DNA of 64,000 nucleotides from Bryopsis sp. KO-2023 (Eukaryota; Chlorophyta; Ulvophyceae; Bryopsidales; Bryopsidaceae). The DNA lies in the NCBI GenBank assembly GCA_030272585.1, contig BSYQ01000012.1, forward strand, positions 744,001 to 808,000, given 5' to 3'. Shown here one piece after another: positions 35,201-48,423 of this stretch. A program made the position numbers and the translations under genes. The notes under the pieces were generated by a model that did no database searches, was not told the origin of the DNA, and saw nothing but the letters and a program-made list of their open reading frames with translations. Each line of letters starts with the position of its first letter. The stretch's first letter is position 1.

Positions 35201-38200
35201 GCCATCCACGTTGCCCATGCAGTATGGGGTGCCGGTTCCTGTGATGGGGTTGAGCAGCCAGGACGCCAACAATCAGGGACCCCGTGCGTCGAGGCCATCC
35301 TCTTCTCAACCATTGCCTATGCCTGCAATGTATGTCATGGACAATCGGGTGAGTAGCTCCTAGACAACTCCACAAATAGATCTATATTTTTTGGATGGAG
35401 AAAAGAACCAGATTGGAAATGTCAGCTTCCTTTCAGATTTTTGAAAAGCTCTACCTTGTCGATTTAACCCAGGCCACGGCTCATTCTCTCCAGCACATAA
35501 TCGATGGGATGGATAGCTTGGGAAGGTGCCCAGTCCATGTGGCTGCGATGGCTGGCCGTGCCGACATCATCGACCAACTCATCCACGTCGGATGCGACTG
35601 CTCCAAGGTCCTCCCTGTGGATATCTTGGGTGCCAGCAAATCCAAATCTTTGGCCGATGTGAATGGTCCCTTGGGTGGACCCCCCACGGTCCTCCCAGGG
35701 CTGATGCCTCCGACCGGTGCTCAATCCACATCACCCATGCAAGCTCCGATGTCGGGCCCGATGTCTTCTGTTCCCATGACTGCCTCCACAGGACTAGCCC
35801 CATTGCCAAATCTCATTCCTCCAGGTGTTGTTGATTTTACTTATTTTGCTTCAATTGCTTTTTGGTCATGGAGGTTTACTTTTGTTCTGCAAGCGTTACT
35901 GCCCTCCCCCGCAAAGAAAAGGATCATCCAATAAATTAGTAAGCGTTGTTTTGATGGGTTTTCAGCTCCCCCTCCATCTTCCAGCGCAACCCCCCAAACA
36001 AGCGGTGCCGACCAAAACGCCCCGGCAAAGACGCCCCCCTTGCCAACGATTCCCTTGAGGATCGAGAGGGACCCAGGGGTGGACGAGCTGAGTTTCAAGT
36101 TTTGCAATGCCTTGCACCTGGCAGCTTACTACGGACACATCAATGTCGTAGAATTGCTTTTGAGCAACAACCGGTGTGACCCCCAAGCAAGGAACGAACA
36201 TGGCTGCACTCCGCTGCACTTTGCGGCAAATCGAGGAAACAGGCAAATCGTGGCGAGGTAATAGAGATTTAGATTTGCCAAAGAAGAGCTTTGATTCCCC
36301 CCCCCCAACCTCCTCTCATCAACCAGCAGGGATAATGGTATTGGGTTGGTACAAAAATCCAGGTCTGAAAAGAGTGAAAAGAGTGACTCTTTGAGGAAAT
36401 GTGCTGCCTGAGTCCGAGTATTGGAAAGAAGAACGAGGAACAGCACTCAGAGCACAGCAGGGGGCATTGCACGATCAAAATATGGCCAAATCCAACCTCT
36501 CCTAACTGTCTTTGAGGTGCAGAAGCTGTGTGGATTGAACAAATTGTTTGGGGTGTTGTGGCACAGGTTATTGAAAGTCCAGGGGATGAAGATCGACCTG
36601 GCTGACATGCACGGTCGGACGGGTTTGCACCACGCCGCTGCCCAAGGGCACGCCGATGTTGTGGATGAGCTGTGGCCGAGGGGATGCAAATTCGATGCGG
36701 TGGATGTGAAGGGATGGACTGCTCTGCACTACGCTGCACATGCTGGCCACACAGATGTGGTTTCCAAGCTGGTCATCGCAGGGTGTCCTGTCACTAAGGT
36801 AACCTCAACCCCCTTCCATTCGTTTGCATCCCAACGCTATTTCTGAATTTGGTGCATGTGGATTGGAGGAAGTCAACCTCACAACAGGTGGAAATTTCGA
36901 CCCCCAGGAATCCCTGAAATATGCCAGCAGAATGCTGATGAATTAACTGTATTGCGGTGCTGTGCCTATCCCCCCATTCACCCCAACAGTTCGACAATCG
37001 TGGCTACACCCCGGCACACTTGGCTGCGCAAGGGGGCTATGACAAAGTGTTGGAGAAGCTGCTGCATGCCGGCTACCATCCGGACACCCTGGGTGGAATG
37101 ACGATTCTGCACGGCTGCGGAGGATCCACAGCTCTGCACATGGCCTCTGCATGCGGGCATGCAAACGTGGTGCAGCAGCTGCTGAAGGAGGGCAGCAACG
37201 CCACCAAGGAGGATTTCCGCGGGTTCACGGCGCTGCAGTGTGCTGCTGAAGGGGGCCATCTGGATGCTTTCAATGAATTGTTGGAGGTGAGTGGAACAGG
37301 ACGGGGAGGGTTTTGTTCAAGAAAAAAAACCTCAGAAGATAGAGTATAACCGTAGGAAAAATCAATTGAGTTTCCTGTGCTTCCATAAAAACCTTCCTTA
37401 AAAAACTTATCAATAATATTCCCCAGAAAAATAAGATAGGGCGGGGGAGGGTCATTATATCCCTGCAACCCCATGATATCTGTGGGGTTGAGAAAAAGGG
37501 GTGGGGGTGGGGACGATAAAATTGCGCTTAGATGGACAATCTGTGTGGAAGGTGTCCCCCACACGATATGAAACCTGTGTGTGTGTCCCTTGTTTCTCTG
37601 TGTGCGAACGATTTCGCAGTTACTGGACTCTCTTCCTTCCATGATCGCCACTCACGCACTGCCCAACAACTCGAAAAGCCCACCGCCTTTCTATCATGTG
37701 GACCAAACCCCTGCGGCTCTATTCTTCCATGATGCGTTTCCGGATCGTGTGTGTGTGTGTGTGTGTGCATGCTATGCCTTTTTCCTAATATGTCAAAACA
37801 TACCCATCTAGGCCCGTTTCTTGAAAAAGAAATCTAAAAAGAAACATCCCAGAAACGACCCACACACACACCTCCGGAAGTGGGGGTTAATCGAAACGAG
37901 GCGAGGAAAAAACCCGACACACACTGTTAAAAAAAAAAAAAAATCGCTGGCGGTGGCTACTTGTCTCGACACACACACACACCTTCGCTTCGACGTGTCC
38001 TGACAGGCGGGGTGCAACCCTAAGGCCCACGACTGCTGCGGGACCACGGTTTTGCATTCTGCCGCCAACGGAGGCAACTGGGACATCATCCGAGAGCTGC
38101 TGGAACTGGGATGCGACCATTCGCTGCAGACCAAGTATGGAAGGACCGCCCTGCATCATGCTGCACAAGGAGGGGCCTATCAGGTCGCCCAAAATTTGCT

Positions 38201-41200
38201 CAACTTGGGGTGCGACATACGAGTGAGGGACAAGGATGGCAACATGCCTTGGCATGCAGCTGCTGAAGGAGGAAATCTGAAAGTGTTGGAGCTGTTTTTG
38301 AACAAAGGTATTTTGGACTGTGAATCTTTTAGTCATTCTGAATTTTTTTATTTTTTATCGTATCTTTTCTAACCCCGTTGTTCTCCCCTTTGTGTTGTTT
38401 TTGTTTTGTTTCCATTTTGTTTTTTTTTTTTAAGAGGGGATTTTTCATAAAAAGCATGCATATTTATTGGAAATCTTAGCATCGTTGTCTTGTTTTTTTT
38501 GGTTAATTTCTTTTCTTTTGTGTTTTTTTTTCTTATTTTTCCCAGAGGGATGTGAATTAGAGGCCAGAAACAACGGTGGCTGCACGGCATTGCATTGCGC
38601 AGCCCGTTCAGGCAGCGTGGGTGCGGTGCGTGCCTTGATCGAAAGGAACGCCGATGTGAGTGCAATCTCCGACGAGAATCAAACGGCGCTGCATTACGCT
38701 GCAGAAATGGGCCACGAAGAGGTCGTCGCACTTTTGCTGGAAAAGCTGGACAAGGACACCATCAACTTGCAGGAGGAATCTGGATGGACGGTGCTGCACT
38801 ACGCAGCCGAACAGGTGATTTTCGTGGAGAATAATAATAATAATTGTAGATGTTTGTGTTATAATATATATATATATATATCTATATATGTGGCTTTTGG
38901 TAGTGGATGCTCCACCTGATCAGGCGAATTGCATCCATTGCATCCAGTTTGGCGGAGGAGCAATTTTTTGAAACATTATTTGGACATGGATGGGTGGAGG
39001 AGTTGTTTCTCTCCTGTACAAAAAGACAATTCTAAAATGTTGGCAGGGTTTGCCTTTTCTGTTTCATGCATTTTTTTTTGCCTTTTTATGCTTTTTTTTC
39101 CAACTTTTTTGAAATTTTTCTGGCTTCCTGTAGGGTAACACAGCAATGGTCAAGATGCTGATAGCGAAGGGGGCAGAGGTAAACACTCAAATCAAAGAAG
39201 GCCAGACCGCACTCCACCTGGGGACTCGCGGTCATTACCAGGCCGTCGCAGAAGCCCTTTTGGATGCCGGCTGCGACACTTCCGTTCGTGATTCCGATGG
39301 ATGCACCGCTCTGCACTACGCCGCCCAGCGCAGCAATCTCCCGCTGTTCAATTTGCTGTTCAAAACCGGGGGCTGCAAAATCGGGGAAAATGACAACAAA
39401 GGGTTCACGCTCTTGCACTATGCGGTGGAGGGGGGCAATCCAGAAATCGTGGGGCAGCTCGTATTCACAGGTATTCGATTAAACCTCCACCGGTCAGACT
39501 AGGAAGAGGGGGAAAATAACCACACGCATGCATGCAGCGTTTCGGACCCCTGAATAGTCAGAAATCAAACACATAATGAAATAAAACCCACCGTGCGCAG
39601 GTGCTGCGAAGGCCGATTCAATGGAGGGTGGCGGACCCACTCTGAATGCTCTTCACTTAGCGTGCAAACTGGGCAACGCTGCTGTGATTCCTTATCTTTT
39701 CAACGCGGGTTACAAAGTGAATGCGAAGGGTCCCGGAGGTCGAGAACCGTTGCATTATGCGGCGCTGGGAAATCACGGCATGTGGGCCAGAAAGGAAACC
39801 AGCCAGCATTTCCATGTGGTGAAAATGCTGGTGGAGGCCGTCGCTGATCCCCATGTTTTGGACATGAAGGGGTGCAATGCGTTGATGTATGCATCAGGTA
39901 AGCAAGCAAGCAATCGGCGGCCGGGAGCAAAATGCTGCTCTACGTCTGGATAGGGTGAATTTCTTGTTGTCTTTCCCCCACCCCCCTGTTCGTTTTCGTT
40001 TTCATGAAATGAATAGCCCTGCTACAAATTCCTCTCATTAAACCAGAAAAAAAGGAGCCCTGCGTAATGAAAAAAGGGAGATTCGATGTAAGTGGCCGTT
40101 TTTTTTGTGTGTTTTGTTTTTCCAATGCGCAAACTCAGGTAGCGGAGATCTGGACATGGTTTTCAAGTTCCTGACGATGGGGGTGGATTGCAAGCGAAAA
40201 GATGAAAACAGCTGGACTGCGATGCATTGGGCAGCTACGAGCGGCAACGGGGAAGTGGTCACGCATCTGCTGAAGTCTGGAGTGCCGGTGGATACGCCAG
40301 ACGTCAAGGGCAGGCTTCCTTTGCATTGGGCTGCAGAGAGGGGCCACATTGGATCGGTGTCCGCCATTCTGGATGTCATGGTGCAGAACAAGGTAAATAA
40401 AATAAAAAAAGAAGCCCAAATATATGGAAGAGAAAAATCGCTAATATTTTGACATGGAGTTTTACATATATATGCGTGTGAAAATATATATCTGTGTATA
40501 CATATACATGGAAAAAGAAATCGTTGATATTTTGAAATGTGTTTCTATGTAGGGATTTCCTGTGGACGTTATTTTTTTCAGTTTTTTTTTGTGTAACGTA
40601 TATATCCTGGGTTGAGTTTTTATGTGGGTGGTGTCGATCTTTGTACATTTGATGCCACCCAATGAATGCTCCTACTGCGTGCATTTTTATAATTACTTTC
40701 TGTGTTCCCCTGTGTAGGTCGATATTCACAAGCCCGATTCTTCCAACATCACCCCGGTTCAACTGGCAGCTTCCAGGGGCCACGTAGAAGTGGTGGCCAA
40801 ACTGTTGGAGTCCGGAAAAACCAAGGATGTGAAAGGGTTGACCGCGCTGCACCTGGCGGCCCAAATGAAGCTGGAGGAAGTCGTAAAATTACTGCTGAGC
40901 ACAGGGAAATGCGACGTGAATGCCAGAGATGCCGATGGGTGCACCCCACTGCATTACTCCTCGGAAAACGGTAAAAACAAGCAACCCTTTTTCCCCCTTG
41001 CTTGCCTCCAATGAATAACCAGAAAATCAAAAACAGCAGCTGTTCTGTTCTTGCCGGTCGATGTGAAGGAGGGGGGACAAAAAAAAAGAAGTGCTGTCGG
41101 AAAATCAGGGGGCATGCATTTCTTGTTTCTCCTGATGCTGCATGGCTTCCGTTATGAATTTTGCGAGGGGGTTGGTGTTGACCTCACCGGTTGGCTGGCA

Positions 41201-44200
41201 TCCTTTTTGATCAGGTCACTCTGGCATCGTTGGAATGCTCCTGGATTCGGAGGCTGACCTGAACATCACCAGCTCCGACGGAATGATGGCCATTCACAAG
41301 GCCTCGTCCGAAGGCCACCTGGAAGTGATCAACAAGCTCATCGACAAGGGTGCGCTGGTCAATTTCTGCACCTCCACCGGATCGACCCCCATGCACTACG
41401 CGGCCTCCACCGGAAAGGTGGAAGTGCTGCGGAGGCTGATCGAAGCTGGCTGCCCCGTGAATGCCATGAGCACTGGCAATGTGAGTTGTACTGCCTTGTA
41501 CTGTGCCGCGAGCAACGGCCAGCTGGCTGCTGTGGATTTCCTGCTGGAGGCTGGGGCCGAAGTCGACACCATCTGCACGAACGAATGCACCGCCTTGCAC
41601 GTCGCAGCCAGCAATGGACATGCGAAGGTGGGTGCTAGCAACCCAACATCCCACGAAACAAAAATTGAAATAATAATTGAAATTCAACTGCTACCGTTTT
41701 TTCCCCAGCGTCAGAGTGTCGTTCTTCCTGTTTCTATTTCCGTAATGTTTTTTTGGGGGTGTGGAAAAAAAAGGTGGTGAAGAGGTTGCTGGAATCTGGG
41801 GCAGACATGGATTTACAAGCAGCAAATGGCACTGCAGCAATCCATAATTCTGTAAATAATGGGCATCTGGAGGCGCTGGAGGTCCTGTTGTCAGCCGACT
41901 GTGATGTGGATGTTCAAAATTCTGGGGGGAATAATGCCCTGCATATCGCGGCATCCAAAGGTACACCACAACCACCCAATCTCTTTTTGGGATTTTGACG
42001 AAAAGAAGCTGCTGGCTTAGAATGTTTCGCTCACTGAAAGAAGCGGGGCCACTGCAGATTCCTTTTCCCTGATTTGCAGCTATTTTTTTTAACTGAGATT
42101 TCCTATTCTGGGTACAGTGGATGGATGAGCGAATCCTGCAAGTTTTCAACTCCATATATTTTTGTCTTTTGAATGTTACTTTGGTATTTGTACACATCAT
42201 GTCCATGTATTTCCATTTTTAGACATTGTGCTCATTGTTTTTAAATTTTAATGGCTTCTCTTTCTGTGTGTGTATAATATTACAGGCAGTCAGGAGCTTA
42301 CCCGACTTCTTTTGAATTCGGACTGTGATGTGCACATCAAAAACGCCAAAGGTTGGCAAGCGGTCCATTCGGCAGCCAGCAACGGATTTTTCGAAGTCGT
42401 CCTCATGTTGGTGCAACACGGAGCCCAATGGAGGCAGAAGGGCGAGCTGGACGTGGCTAAGTTGCTGTGCAGAAAATCAAACCTCAAGTAAGCCATCGCA
42501 TCCATCTTCACCTCTGCTTTCCCATTTTTTGATTCTATTTTTAGATTCTATAGATGGTGAGCCTGAAAAGCGATCGATTTCTGTTTCTTTTTTTTTGGGG
42601 GGGGGGAGCAAAGGAAAAGAGGCATCCACCCCTCTTCTTTCAACCCCCCCCCCCCTCCCCAAAAAAAAGAAAAAAAAGAAAAGAACTTTATTAGATAGAA
42701 AAAATCACATATTTTTTTTATGCTGGCATACCAACAGGAACAGCTATGTGGAGGGTCGGTTGAGGCTAGCAGAGAGGGAAAGGCATCGAAAAGCCAAGCC
42801 CACGGAAACTGCAGAAGTGGTGCCCTCGGAGGCCGAATTGAAAAAGAAAATGGCTCAGGCGGACGCTGCCATGGCCGAGCTCCTGCAGGAGGAAGAGAAA
42901 AAGAAGGAAGTGGAGGAGGCCAAAAAAGCCAAGCGAGAAGCCAAAAAGGACAAAAAGAAGAAGAAGAAAGGCGGAGGTGGTGCCAAAGAGGAGTCCACGA
43001 ACGTAGCAGCCAAGCAAGGTAGCGGTGGTGAAAAGGAATCGAAGAATGAGGTGGAGGGCAACAATCAGGAGGACTCCAGCGAGCCTCCTCCTGAAGATGA
43101 AGTCAGCAGGATCGAGGCGTCTGACCTGGAGACGGTGGGGAGTTTTGCAGCTCTGAGTTTGTCAGAATCGATGTCTGGCCATGAGGTGGTGGATAGGCAA
43201 GGGCCTCCCAAGAAGAGCGCCAACAAAAAGAAAAACAGGAAGAAAGCAGCGGCAGCGGCGGCGGCGGCCGCCCAATTGAAAGTGGAAACGCACGAGAAGC
43301 CGTTAGCCTCCACAAAGGAAGCCCCGGAACTCTGTGGTGCACCCGTGCCTCGAGGGACAGTGAAAATCATCCGCCGACACAACACCACCACACCGGTCAT
43401 CACCACAAACCGCTTCCAGGTACATTCCATCCATATTTATATGGGGGTCAGTCATCATTGAGTGTGTTGGATTGGACGAAGTATGCTGTTGGGAGGGAGA
43501 ACATGCCGAATGGAAGTGATATTATTGGTATTTTGCCCACCCAATACCACCACGTCATGTGAATCGTCATTTATTCAATCAGTTTTTGCATCGTCGTGTT
43601 ATCAGGGCCCCAGTTCGCTTGCTGCCTCCTCCTCAGACGACACCCCAGCCCGCCGTTCCAAGCCAACAGCCTCCAAAGCTCCGGAGCACAAGGAAGACCC
43701 TCCGGCCGCTCGGGTGATCTCCGTTCCCAAGTCGCAAATCATGCAATCGGTGAAGGGCAAGCGAAGGGGGCAACATTCCACCCACGATTCTGTGGATGGC
43801 AACGGTGTGACCAATCCAACCAGACCCCCACCGACGAGGTCAGCCCCAGAAGCATCCTCTTCCACCAAACTCCAAACGCCTCAGACAAGCAGAACCATTG
43901 TTGTCCAGAGGCCGGCCACAGTTGCAGAGTCGAGCGGAAAGGCGGCTGGAGCCAGCACTGGTACGATCAGAGTCATAAGGAGTGGGAACCCGGTGCAGTC
44001 GGTCACCAGTGCAGGAAGCGGAGTTCTGGGTGGATCTCAAGGTAGTTGCAGGGGGGCTTTCTTGGGCATGGAAACTGATGTCCTGTTCTAATTTTTTTTT
44101 TTGGGGGGGGTCTAGTTGAATCTTTAGAGCAGTCTCAATGAGAAGGCAGTAGTGTGATGGCAACAAAGCTGATGGTTGGACTCTGATCCCAATCTTTTGT

Positions 44201-46281
44201 GGTGTTTTTATTCTGTGTGTGTTTGGATGCAGGTGGAGCAACAGCGCTTCGTGGTGGCAAGGGTGTAGGGACGACGGGCAACGTCTGGCAAAGACCTGCA
44301 GTCACAGCCAGCAAAGTGATTGCTGCTGCTGCTCCCGTGAGGCCGATCGTGGCCGCCAAATCTCCCGTCAGACCACCAATGGTGGGTCCTCGACCTCCTG
44401 CTCCTGCTGCTGGCCCCCCAGCTCAGACAAAACCCAGACCACAAATCCCACCGCAGCCGGCGGTTGGTGCCCACCAGAATCCCCCGAAAACAGACAGCCC
44501 TGCATCTACCTCCCCGCCAGAAGTCCGACGGAGTGCACCCCAGCCAGTTGCCACCGTCCGAGTTGTTTCCAAGGCAACAACAGAAGTCACAGCAGCAAGC
44601 ACATCCGCCCCGAAGTCGACCGAAACTCCACGAGGGACCAAGAGGGTGGCGAATTCGGCCCCTCAACCCTCGCCAGCCTTCTCAATTGGGGAAAAAACGA
44701 CCATGAAGACTGCAGCCCGTGCGTGGGGCCCACCGGGGACCATTCAAGGAGTCAGACCAGCACAACCCACCCCTGTGACCTCCTCGGCCTGGGCCACCGC
44801 TCCAGATCACAGAAACACCTCCAAGATTTTGGCTGTCTCCACCGCTCCGAGTGTGGATGTCCCTAAACAAGACAATCCCCACTTTGGACCACAGAGTGGC
44901 GTTCCAGGGGTCGGTTTTCCGTTCCCAGGACGATCGGAGGGTTGGGGGCTGATTCAGCAGAGCCGTACGACTGGGGGGAATTTCCTTCCTGGAATGCACT
45001 CAGGGCTTGGGGAGCAAATCATACCTCCAACTGGTAATCAAGTGGGGGCATTTGGCACTGGTTCTGGCCAGTTTGGCTCGATGTCGGCAGGGGGTGTTGG
45101 AGAAACTGCTTCCGATTTCCTGAGGAGGCAGGCCCAATCCAGGCTTAGTCATGCTGCAGAGATTCCATCTTGGTCAGGTCGCGATGGACCCCATGCAAAA
45201 GCTTTCAAGGTGAGCAGATGCTGTTCGTGTTTCTTTTATTGTGCGTGCCAGAAACTACAGAATAAAAGCAACTTCTGAATTTTTTAAAAAATTGGATGTT
45301 GGCTTACATGAGTGGATTTCGGTGTGTGTGTGGTTTTTTGTCCCTAAGGGTTCGGAGGCACCTTTTCCTGGCATGAGTCAAAGGACCGTGTCACGCTCGA
45401 TACCTGACAGGCAGAGATCTGCCAAGCAAATCAGGCTGGGCAACGGAGGCAGCAGCTCTGCGATGTGGACCTACGAAGGCATGGCTTGGATTCCAGATGC
45501 CCCAAAGCCGCCGCCACCCCCGCCACCACCGCCTCCACCACCGCCAGCACCCAATGGGCTGCCTGGGTCTTCTTCTGTCGACAGCAGGGGTGGAAAAGAA
45601 ACGTCTGCAGCAGAGAACATTATCAACAAGATTCCGGACGATCCTTGGGAGATCGGTGCTTCCGATGAAAAGGTTAGTCAACCCAGAACTTCATGGCAGT
45701 TTTTGAATATATATATATATATCCATTGACATAAAAAAAATTGAATAAGTAAATAAATCAATTGCTGACTGGTGCCAAAAAATTCATGGAAGACAAAGTC
45801 ATCCAGTATCTTCAACTATATGATTTTTTAGTGACGCAGCAAATAGTTTTTTTCTGTTAATTTTAGTTTAATCAAATACCCGATTCTGAATCCCCAATAT
45901 CGACAGTTGCAATGCATGCCTTCATGTAGAGCTGTAAGTAGAACAAGTCTGCCAATATCTACTCCACATGTTTTTTTCACATGTTCGTCTGTTCTGTTTG
46001 CACAGGAACCACTGATAAGGTCTTCCCGAAGGAAATCGCCGCCTCCTCCTCCGCCCAAGACAGTAGGTCAGAATCAATTTTGCTGCCCCCTCACCAACAA
46101 GCTCATGGGGGACCCCGTGGTTGCGGCCGATGGATTCACATACGAGCGGTCTGCCATAGAGGCATGGCTTCTGAAACACGACAAGTCTCCGATGACCAGC
46201 AACGGACTCATTCACAAGGACCTCGTGCCGAATTTGACGATGCGAGCGGCCATCCAGCTTCTGGGGCCATCCAGGAAATAG
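32258..46281 (+). CDS. Giant ankyrin-repeat protein with C-terminal U-box (putative E3 ubiquitin ligase), 2,832 aa
   Basis: Twenty-two exons join in phase without a stop: 32258-32380, 32838-33194, 33475-33924, 34197-35348, 35437-35824, 35966-36257, 36567-36798, 36990-37286, 38007-38307, 38546-38814, 39134-39470, 39601-39897, 40139-40392, 40718-40970, 41215-41627, 41774-41960, 42286-42487, 42738-43419, 43606-44041, 44233-45209, 45349-45672, 46006-46281. Total 8,499 nt including TAG. Residues 42-100 form a conserved-looking tryptophan-rich segment (GDIWDEFVRDNWSPALETDF). Residues 161-695 are Gly/Ser/Pro-rich and disordered, with an acidic stretch. About 695-1935 are tandem ankyrin repeats with classic TALHYAA and similar signatures (GCTALHCAARSGSVGAVRAL, GWTVLHYAAE). 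About 1960-2015 is a charged coiled coil with a lysine run. 2060-2740 is Pro/Ser/Thr-rich with a 13-proline run. The U-box lies at about 2762-2826 (QFCCPLTNKLMGDPVVAADG, FTYERSAIEAWL, SPMTSNGL). The U-box predicts E2 binding and ubiquitin transfer, with the ankyrins as substrate receptor. The acceptor of exon 16 is poor (AAAAAAAG). Confidence 0.85.
35437..42487 (+). other. Exons 5-17 of the ANK/U-box gene: ankyrin-repeat-coding block
   Basis: Thirteen consecutive exons encode the ankyrin stack. Introns often fall at phase 1 inside the repeat (after the conserved A-A-x-x-G core, as at 39897, 40970 and 41960), and others at phase 0 or 2. The mix shows the repeats did not grow by simple duplication of one symmetrical exon. 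Within intron 8, 37621-37741 is open in frame with a TCGCAG acceptor and a CGGATC|GTGTGT donor. It would break phase between exons 8 and 9, so it is left out as a possible cassette exon only. Confidence 0.7.
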
Positions 46282-48423
46282 CAGCACAAACTATATTAAA
46301 AAAAAAAAAAGAAAGAAAGAGGGGGAAAAAAAAGCCACCAAGAACAGGAGATCGAATGGAAGAAAAAAAAAGCAAAAAAAGAAAAGGATGAGAAAAGCAA
46401 GCAAAGGAGGGGAGGGAAAAAAAACAGAGAGTCTTCCTGGATTCAATATCTGTGGTTAATTTTCATCTATGGGGCTCTTTTTGTGTTCTTTTTTCGATGG
46501 TCCCCTCTCCACCATTATATGAGCCATGCATATATAAAAGGGTTGATCATCGGCCTGGATTTTTCATGGGGGTTTCCTGCTTTTTCCCCTTATCTCTTTT
46601 TTCAATTTTCTTTTTATTTTCCCTGATCGTGTTTTTGGTCTGAGGGGGAGAGTGAGAGGGGGTAAATCAAGGTTTCTTTATGTTTGTTTTTTGTTTGTTT
46701 GTTTGGGGAGGTGGGGCAAAAAAAAAAAAGAATCATGTGGTGAGGCACTGGTGTTTTTTTTCCCTTTGTGTGTTTGGGTCGGAAATTATCGGGGTTCGCA
46801 TTGAAGGTCGGGTATATTTTCGTTAGAGGTATTTCCTGTGCTGTCTGTTTTTTTTTCTTTTTTATTCGAGGGGGCTGGATAGGTTTCCCCTGTTTTCTTT
46901 TCGGCGGAGAAGGTAACCGGAAGAGAGAAAACTGAGCAAAAAAAAAGAAAAGAAGAAACAAGGTCCTCATTCACCCGATGAGGTGAAATTGGTTTTGTAA
47001 CATAGCGATTTTTTTTTCTCCCATGTGTTTTTTTTTTCTTTTCTTTTTTTAAAAAACCCCCGCACTTGTGTCGCTGGATTTTTTTCAATTCTATTTAATG
47101 ATATGATGAAAAAGAAAGAGAACCAATTGTCTGGGGTGGGTGGGGGGAAAAAAGGAAAAAAAAAAAATGGAAGAGGAGGAGAGTTGAAGAGGGGAAGAAA
47201 AAATTGTGCTATGTGCGTTGTTTGTTTGTTTGTTTTGTCTGTCTTTTTTTTTGCTTGCTTGTCGGATTTCTGTTTTTTTTTTCCAACTCCCTTCCATCTT
47301 GTGGTGTGTGTGTGTGTGTGTTTAATAGTTTTGTTGGAAGTCCAAAAAAAAAAAAAAAAGGGGTCGAAAATGGTGAATGAAAGCGGTCATTGTGAAGAAG
47401 ATCGGTTTTGATTTTGATTTTTTTTTCCTTGGACAAACCCAAGGGAATTGGAGAGAATATGAAAACCTCTGGATGCTGTGGTGAGTTGGGGGTTGATGTC
47501 CATTGGCAGCCCTGTATGACACAGGGCCTTCGTTTGTGTTGTGTCAAGGTTAAGAGAGTAGAGTTTCAGGCGACTTTATTGTCCGAAGGAAAAAGAAAAG
47601 AAATTATGTAAGGAAAAAGATGACGATTCTGGGGTAATGGGTAATTGTTTTTTTTTTTTGGGGGGGGGGGGAAACAGAACAACAACAAAAAAAAGGTTTG
47701 AAAAGAAGGAAAAAAAAGTTCAAGGGTGTTGTTTTCGAAATTCTAGAAGGCGTGTTTCTTTCTTTCCAAGGGGTTCCTTCCAATGCTCAGTTTGGGAAAG
47801 AGAGAAAAAAAAGAAACGGGTGGTAATAGAATGAAGAGAGAGAGAAAAAAAAGGAGGAAACAAAATAACTGATTTGGTCGGGTGGAAAAAGGGGGATAGG
47901 GGGTTCTTTTAGGGTTTGGGGGAGGAGGGGGGGGGGTTGGGTTGAGAGGGTTATTTGGGGAGCGGGAGGGGGGGGATTTGGAGAGGTATGACTTTTTTGG
48001 GAGGTTTTTTGAAAGTGGTTTGTTTGTGGCAAGACGGAAAAGCCATGTGGGTTTGGGGGGGAAGAAGAAAAAGAAACTGTTGTATCTGAAAGAATGTGTC
48101 CTTTGTTTTTTTTCTAGAACGCACCTGTGTGTGCATCTTCCTACTCATTATGCACTGCAAGTTATCAGTTATTATACAGAACTCATTTATCTATTATTGT
48201 ACACAAGTGAAAATCAGAGTGGTTTGGTATTCCCCTGATTTTCCTGGTTGAAAAGGGGGTCTCCATCCTTGCCCAGTACCCAGCACCTGATCCGATACCA
48301 GAGTTGTTTTTCGAGGGGAGGGCTTATGAATTTGCGTGTCCTCAACCCCACCACCATAACCAAAGCTCAAACATCCCTCCCCCGAAGATGCCGGAAGGAA
48401 CTCTTGTAAAACCCCCAGCCAAA
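46282..48423. other. 3' flank and homopolymer-rich spacer
   Basis: Dense T, A and G runs with (GT)n near 47303-47320. The first few hundred bases are probably the 3' untranslated region of the ANK/U-box gene. No supported exon follows. Confidence 0.45.
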
